Under the pieces are notes generated by a model. It did no database searches. It had not been told where the DNA came from and worked only from the letters and a program-made list of their open reading frames with translations. Below are positions 44,435 through 49,236 of a DNA stretch of 49,236 nt, piece by piece. The stretch is taken from NCBI GenBank assembly GCA_900197625.1, contig FZLS01000014.1, positions 1 to 49,236 of the forward strand. The letters run 5' to 3'. The position numbers and the translations under genes are program-made. The first letter of the stretch is position 1. Each line of letters starts with the position of its first letter. The stretch is from Rhodobacteraceae bacterium Water-Bin34. GTDB taxonomy: Bacteria > Pseudomonadota > Alphaproteobacteria > Rhodobacterales > Rhodobacteraceae.

Positions 44435-46063
44435 TTGCATCAATATGATTATATTGTAGTAGGAGCTGGATCTGCTGGATCCGCGCTAGCAAACAGGCTA
44501 TCTGAAAGTGGTAAATTTACGGTTTGTTTGCTTGAAGCAGGTGGTTCAGATAAAAAGTTTTGGGTTCAAATGCCATTGGGTTATGGAAAAGTGTTTCATG
44601 ATCCTTCAGTTAATTGGCGATATATGACTGAACCAGAACCCAACCTTGATAATCAATCTATCTATTGGCCTCGAGGTAAGGTCTTAGGAGGATCAAGTTC
44701 AATAAATGCAATGGTATGGGTTCGTGGGCATAAACGTGACTACGAAGAATGGAATTCTGTCGCTCCAGGATGGGGTTGGGATAATATTAAAAAGATATTT
44801 AATAGGATCGAAAATTGGGATGGAACATCAAATATCTCACGAGGCACAAATGGCCCACAATCAGTTCACGATGTATCTTCAGATGTACACCCATTAACCA
44901 TTTCTTATTTAAAGGCTGCTTCTCAGGTAGGTATAAAGACTAATGCTGACTATAATGGGCCAAATATGGAGGGTGCAACTTGTTATCAGATATCTACAAA
45001 AGGTGGTATCCGCGCTTCAGCAGCTAGAAGTTATCTTTGGCCATTAGGAAAGCGTCGTAATTTAAATATTCAACAAAAGGCACATGTTACACGTATTATT
45101 TTTGAAGGTAAGCGAGCTGTAGGTGTCGAATATATTCAAAAAGGTCAAACTAAAACAGTTCATGCAAGAGCTGAGGTAATACTTTCGGGCGGAGCAATAA
45201 ATTCACCACAACTTCTCCAATTATCAGGTATCGGCCCAGGTAAACTTTTGCAAAGTCACAATATTGATATTGTTCATGTATCTCATCACGTTGGTAAAAA
45301 TTTACAAGATCACCTAGGGAGTGACATTTATTACCGCGCACGTGTACCAACGCTAAATCAAGAGCTAAACCCTATGTTTGGAAAACTGCAAGCCGGGTTA
45401 AAATATATTTTAACACGTAAAGGTCCATTATCATTAAGCTTAAATCAAGGTGGCGGCTTTATTCAACTTGATCCCAATGCAACAGGTCCTGATCTACAGC
45501 TTTACTTTTCTCCAGTAAGTTATACTCGCGCACCGGCTGGAGTGAGGCCGTTGATGAATCCTGACCCCTTTCCTGGTTTCTTAATGGGTTTTAACCCATG
45601 TAAACCAACGAGTTTTGGCAATATACAAATAAGTTCAACCGATCCAATGCTTCCACCAAAAATATACTCCAATTATCTTGATACAGAATATGACAAAAAA
45701 ATGATGATTGAAGGCATTCGTTTAATTCGCCGTATATCAAATGCTCCAGCACTTAAATCAATCATCAAGGATGAACTAGCGCCTGGAAGCGACATCAAGA
45801 GTGAAACCGATATAGCTAAATATATCCGTCAAAAAGCATGGTCAGTATTTCACCCTTGTTCCACCTGTAGAATGGGAAATAATCCAAATATTTCTGTCGT
45901 AGATCCAAAACTTCGTGTCTATGGCGTAGATAATCTTCGAGTAGTAGATGCATCTATTTTTCCTACTATTCCTACTGGAAATATTAATGCACCCTCAATT
46001 ATGGTTGGAGAATATGCTTCAGACATTATTCTCCAAGATGCAAGAAACCGAAAGGGCCTGTAA
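44435..46063 (+). CDS. GMC-family oxidoreductase (choline dehydrogenase-like)
   Basis: This 542-residue FAD enzyme has the ADP-binding fold VVGAGSAGSALANRL at residues 8-22 and the GMC signature WPRGKVLGGSSSINAMVWVRG near 76-96. The second signature is SGGAINSPQLLQLSGIG near 250, with the active-site histidine in HPCSTCRMG near 470. It oxidises a primary or secondary alcohol; BetA-like members use choline, others use polyols or alkanols. It starts at TTG, with AAGGAG at good distance. The next gene overlaps its stop by one base, so the alcohol dehydrogenase and an enolase-superfamily enzyme are made together. Confidence 0.92.
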   Translation: MHQYDYIVVGAGSAGSALANRLSESGKFTVCLLEAGGSDKKFWVQMPLGYGKVFHDPSVNWRYMTEPEPNLDNQSIYWPRGKVLGGSSSINAMVWVRGHKRDYEEWNSVAPGWGWDNIKKIFNRIENWDGTSNISRGTNGPQSVHDVSSDVHPLTISYLKAASQVGIKTNADYNGPNMEGATCYQISTKGGIRASAARSYLWPLGKRRNLNIQQKAHVTRIIFEGKRAVGVEYIQKGQTKTVHARAEVILSGGAINSPQLLQLSGIGPGKLLQSHNIDIVHVSHHVGKNLQDHLGSDIYYRARVPTLNQELNPMFGKLQAGLKYILTRKGPLSLSLNQGGGFIQLDPNATGPDLQLYFSPVSYTRAPAGVRPLMNPDPFPGFLMGFNPCKPTSFGNIQISSTDPMLPPKIYSNYLDTEYDKKMMIEGIRLIRRISNAPALKSIIKDELAPGSDIKSETDIAKYIRQKAWSVFHPCSTCRMGNNPNISVVDPKLRVYGVDNLRVVDASIFPTIPTGNINAPSIMVGEYASDIILQDARNRKGL

Positions 46064-47169
46064 TGCAATTAAAAACAATTGAAACTTTCACCAATCAAGA
46101 TGTTGGCTTTGTTCGCGTTACAGCAGAAGATGGCAGTCAAGGATGGGGACAAGTTTCCACATATCACTCTGACATTACATGTCAGGTATTACACCGTCAG
46201 GTTGCACCTTGGACATTAGGGCAAGATACGAACGATTTAGATAATCTTTTAGACGTTGTTGCGGAGCGAGAGCATAAGTTTCCTGGCTCCTATCTTCGCC
46301 GGGCTATGGGTGGTCTTGATACAGCAATCTGGGATATGCGAGGTAGAAAATTAGGAAAACCAGTAGTTGAACTTTTAGGTGGAACACCAGGCCCAGTCCG
46401 TGCCTATGCTTCATCAATGAAACGAGATATAACTCCCAAGGCTGAAGCAGATCGCCTGAAGATACTGCGCGACACAAAAGGCTTTGACGCATTTAAGGTT
46501 CGCGCCGGTGCTGAAGTTGGCCGAAATCAAGATGAATGGCCAGGCAGGACTGAAGAAATAATTCCTACAATAAGAAAAGAATTGGGTGCTGATGTAGATC
46601 TTCTAGTTGATGCAAATAGTTGTTATTCACCTGATCGTGCGATTGAAGTTGGCCATATTCTCCAAGATAATGGATATTGTCATTATGAAGAACCATGCCC
46701 TTATTGGGAGCTTGAACAAACTAAATTAGTCACAGACGCACTACAAATTAATGTTACAGGTGGAGAACAGGATTGTGATTTACCAACTTGGAGACGAATG
46801 ATTGAAATGAGGGCTGTAGATATTATACAGCCTGATATTTTATATTTAGGGGGTATCAACCGAACATTGCGAGTTGTAGAAATGGCAATCTCAGCAGGGC
46901 TTCCTGTAACTCCACATTGTGCAAACTTGTCTATGGTCACACTTTTTACAATGCATCTTTTGAAAGCTATCCCTAATGCTGGTAAATATCTAGAGTTTTC
47001 CATAGAGGGTTCAGACTATTACCCTTGGCAAGATGGCCTCTTTATTGAATCTCCATATAATATTGAAAATGGTCATGCATATGTTGTCGATTTACCTGGA
47101 TGGGGCGTTGAAATAAATCCCTCATGGTTAGATCGCTCGAATTACCAAATTAGTGAATTTAATTTATGA
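46063..47169 (+). CDS. Enolase-superfamily mandelate racemase/muconate-lactonizing-like enzyme
   Basis: This 368-residue enzyme has the MR/MLE capping domain and barrel. The barrel residues are present: AFKVRAG (Lys in the KxK position, here KxR), D in LLVDANSCYS, E in HYEEPCPYWE, E in TGGEQDCDLPTW, and the catalytic His in VTPHCANLS. Such enzymes dehydrate or epimerise sugar acids or other carboxylates. The start ATG overlaps the GMC stop (TAATG). Together the two may convert a polyol or aldonate. The substrate is unknown. It converges on the MFS gene without a visible terminator. Confidence 0.9.
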   Translation: MQLKTIETFTNQDVGFVRVTAEDGSQGWGQVSTYHSDITCQVLHRQVAPWTLGQDTNDLDNLLDVVAEREHKFPGSYLRRAMGGLDTAIWDMRGRKLGKPVVELLGGTPGPVRAYASSMKRDITPKAEADRLKILRDTKGFDAFKVRAGAEVGRNQDEWPGRTEEIIPTIRKELGADVDLLVDANSCYSPDRAIEVGHILQDNGYCHYEEPCPYWELEQTKLVTDALQINVTGGEQDCDLPTWRRMIEMRAVDIIQPDILYLGGINRTLRVVEMAISAGLPVTPHCANLSMVTLFTMHLLKAIPNAGKYLEFSIEGSDYYPWQDGLFIESPYNIENGHAYVVDLPGWGVEINPSWLDRSNYQISEFNL

Positions 47170-47199
47170 ATTAGGATTAAATTTTAAGGTGCTCCAGCA

Positions 47200-48420
47200 T
47201 TAGACAGTTTTTTTTAGTCTTTTGTTCCTTTGGCGAACATATATTATTACCGCGACGCCACTAAGTGAAGAAAACCACATTAGCATTAATAATGGCATCT
47301 CATTACTTCCAGGAATTAAAAATGCACCAGCTAGTGTTGACAGAGCAGCCCCAATTGCAATCATCATTGCCCCTCCAAGGCCTGATGCGGTACCTGCTAA
47401 GTGAGGTCGAACTGAAAGCATACCTGCTGTCGCATTCGGTATAGTAAGTCCATTTCCTAAGCCAACAAAAATCATAAAGCCAAAAAATGTTTCAACTGTA
47501 CCATAGCCAACATAACTGCAAACCATCGACAACGATAGGCCAGAGAATATTATCCAAAGCCCCCAAAGGATCATAGCATCAATGCCAAATAATATGGTAA
47601 AACGTCCCGAAAGAAAATTTCCAAAAAAATAACCAATTGCGGGCGCTCCAAAATAAAGCCCTAGCATTTCAGGACTTAAATTATAAACAATTGATCCCAC
47701 AAATGGGCCCCCACCCAAATATGCAAAAAATGCACCCGCACCAAAGGCTGATGCTAAGCAGTATCCCCAAAAACGGCGTGACAGCAGAAGTTCCGGGTAT
47801 TCAGAAAACTGTTGCCTAAATCCTTGAGTGTTTTCAGGAACGGTTTCTCCAAGATCAAAATAAGCAATTAATAATATGAAAATTCCCAGTCCACCAATGA
47901 ACCAGAAATTAGCTTCCCAACCGAACCAACCATCCAAGAGACCACCCAATGCAGGTCCAAACATAGGACAAATAGCCGTTCCCATAGAGATATATGCTAT
48001 TTTAGAACCAGATGCTTGTGTTTCAGTAGTATCTCGTACAATTGCCCGCGCAACCACAAAAGTACATGCAGCAATAGCCTGTAATGCGCGAAGAACCATA
48101 AATACAAATGTATTGGGAGCGTACACACACGAGATACTTACTACACTGAATATTATAAGAGCCCATAATGAAACTGTTCTACGCCCTATTCTATCAGAGA
48201 GTGGTCCCACTAAAATTTGAAATATAGCACTGGTTCCTAAATAAACTCCAACTGATAATCCCATAAGTGCTGTTGAAGACCCAAAATGTTCAGCCATATT
48301 AGGAAGGCTAGGTAAAAAGCTATTCATTGCTAAGGCTGAAATACTAGCCAAAAGTACCAACATTAACATGCTTGGTTGAGTTTCTCGATTAAGGAATACT
48401 GGTTTTGGAAATTTTGCCAT
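47200..48420 (-). CDS. MFS transporter, Bcr/CflA drug-efflux type
   Basis: This 406-residue protein has twelve predicted membrane segments. LPNMAEHFGSSTALMGLSVGVYL in helix 1-2, GPLSDRIGRRTVSLWAL (motif A) near residue 72, RALQAIAACTFVVARAIVRD near 112 and MFGPALGGLLDGWFGWEANFW are the usual Bcr/CflA stretches. It is a proton-driven exporter of drugs or small metabolites. Linkage to the 2-oxoglutarate dioxygenase gene upstream on the same strand (81-nt gap) suggests export or use of a modified compound; that is inference. Confidence 0.93.
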   Translation of the reverse strand: MAKFPKPVFLNRETQPSMLMLVLLASISALAMNSFLPSLPNMAEHFGSSTALMGLSVGVYLGTSAIFQILVGPLSDRIGRRTVSLWALIIFSVVSISCVYAPNTFVFMVLRALQAIAACTFVVARAIVRDTTETQASGSKIAYISMGTAICPMFGPALGGLLDGWFGWEANFWFIGGLGIFILLIAYFDLGETVPENTQGFRQQFSEYPELLLSRRFWGYCLASAFGAGAFFAYLGGGPFVGSIVYNLSPEMLGLYFGAPAIGYFFGNFLSGRFTILFGIDAMILWGLWIIFSGLSLSMVCSYVGYGTVETFFGFMIFVGLGNGLTIPNATAGMLSVRPHLAGTASGLGGAMMIAIGAALSTLAGAFLIPGSNEMPLLMLMWFSSLSGVAVIIYVRQRNKRLKKTV

Positions 48421-48501
48421 AAATTCGAGCTATGTCATTTATAAAGACTTGTCCATTATTTCAGCTCAGATAAATTAAAAATAATGTTTAGAACAAACCA
48501 T

Positions 48502-49236
48502 TTACTTTTTATATTGTTTAAAGTTTCTTCTATTGCGATTTAATATATGTTCTCCCGCTGTAATCTTCTCAAATTTATTTGGACTCTGAGAGAAGTCACT
48601 AGGATTTATTATAGTTTGACTGGAAGGATCACAAAATATTGGAATGGAATATCGTGCGTTTTTATTACGATTTATCACGCGATGTTTAGTAGATATTAAA
48701 TCTCCATTTGTCCAACGCTCTAACAAATCACCAATATTACAAACAAAACTATTTTCTATGGGTGGAGCCTCAATCCAAATATTGTCTTTATTCAAAACTT
48801 GAAGACCCCCCTGCATATCTTGGAGTAAGATAGTTAAAACTCCAAAATCTGTATGAGGTGAAGCACCAAATCTTTGCTCATCCAAATCTTTATCTTCCAT
48901 TGGAGGATAATAAACTAATTGCCCTCTGCCCAATGGCTTTTTGTAGGCAATATTAAAAAAATCCTTAGAATTTCCTAAACCATAAGCCAATGCACTCAGA
49001 ATAGACCTGCCCAGAACAATGACAGAATGATAATAAGGTAGGATATTAGCCCTTAAGAATGGAGCAGCTTGATCTGGCCATTGATTTGGGAATACCATTG
49101 GTACGCCTGAGACAACATCAGGATCATCAGCACCAACGTCCCAACCCCAAAAAAATACTTCTTTTGCATCATGTGTTTTAGAACCTTCTAATTGTGCCAT
49201 ACCTTGGCCCATCCATCCACGTTGATTGATATCTAC
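48502..49236 (-). CDS. 2-oxoglutarate/Fe(II) dioxygenase, isopenicillin N synthase family (N-terminus outside window)
   Basis: The frame is open to the last base (VDINQRGWMGQ before the first Met), so the start lies beyond the window. About 244 C-terminal residues are visible. The iron ligands are in SPHTDFGVLTILLQD and HRVINRN, and the 2-oxoglutarate-binding R-x-S is in ARYSIPIF. FFWGWDVGADDPDVVSGVPM and GRGQLVYYPPMED are typical of bacterial members of this family. These enzymes hydroxylate or cyclise small molecules. The substrate cannot be told. The MFS exporter gene follows it on the same strand. Confidence 0.9.
   Translation of the reverse strand, partial: VDINQRGWMGQGMAQLEGSKTHDAKEVFFWGWDVGADDPDVVSGVPMVFPNQWPDQAAPFLRANILPYYHSVIVLGRSILSALAYGLGNSKDFFNIAYKKPLGRGQLVYYPPMEDKDLDEQRFGASPHTDFGVLTILLQDMQGGLQVLNKDNIWIEAPPIENSFVCNIGDLLERWTNGDLISTKHRVINRNKNARYSIPIFCDPSSQTIINPSDFSQSPNKFEKITAGEHILNRNRRNFKQYKK

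Noticed and set aside
1-49236. CRISPR arrays, tRNA or rRNA genes, insertion sequences, prophage genes, toxin-antitoxin pairs
   Set aside because: I looked for regular repeats, clover-leaf or conserved rRNA segments, transposase motifs and phage proteins and saw none.

Overview
The window is AT-rich, densely packed bacterial DNA. Gene families and operon layouts (Ugp, GtsABCD-like, BMP/NupPQ-like and XylFGH importers, a ROK-type xylose regulator, MocD-like desaturase, PuuB-like and GMC oxidoreductases) point to a heterotrophic alphaproteobacterium, probably marine and oligotrophic. That placement is inferred from gene content only. I see no rRNA, tRNA, insertion sequence, prophage or CRISPR array. 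About 44 protein genes fill the window, with two cut by its ends.

Layout. 1-2011: 3' end of a metallophosphoesterase and a Na+/phosphate cotransporter. 2037-3514: a cysteine-containing protein of unknown function and a LysR regulator. 3818-8020: complete ugpBAEC for sn-glycerol-3-phosphate. 8027-9657: an orphan second UgpE-like permease coupled to an inositol-monophosphatase-family enzyme. 9808-14368: an M20 hydrolase facing a three-gene amino-acid-type set (Asp/Glu-racemase-fold protein, ArgE-like deacylase, cystathionine-lyase-like PLP enzyme). 14462-21176: glucose/glucoside locus, with a GtsABCD-like importer, a cytosolic GH1 beta-glucosidase and a divergent LacI regulator. 21185-27032: BMP-type nucleoside/nucleobase importer with cytosine deaminase codA. 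27204-34715: xylFHGBA plus a divergent ROK regulator. 34715-40031: CRTAC1 (FG-GAP/ASPIC-UnbV) protein, di-heme peroxidase, membrane desaturase and a secreted peptidoglycan-binding HExxH protein. 40237-42279: M20 amidohydrolase and S49 peptidase. 42579-49236: FAD amine oxidase, GMC dehydrogenase, enolase-superfamily enzyme, MFS exporter and a 2-oxoglutarate dioxygenase cut by the window end.

How it works together. Four ABC importers bring in glycerol-3-phosphate, glucose-type sugars, nucleosides/nucleobases and xylose, each beside a regulator or the first catabolic enzymes. The strongest non-coding pattern is that all four importers carry a hairpin 5-12 nt after the stop codon of the binding-protein gene, before the next transporter gene. 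A second pattern is a CG-centred operator-like sequence (consensus CTAAAWCGWTRYA) at both sugar operons. A third is a near-consensus RutR-type box (TTGACCA-NN-TGGTCAA) before the BMP/codA operon, with a weaker copy before ugpB. I found no clearly new defence or mobile system. The least explained genes are the HExxH protein at 38715-40031, the CRTAC1/di-heme peroxidase pair and the 168-residue protein at 2037-2543.
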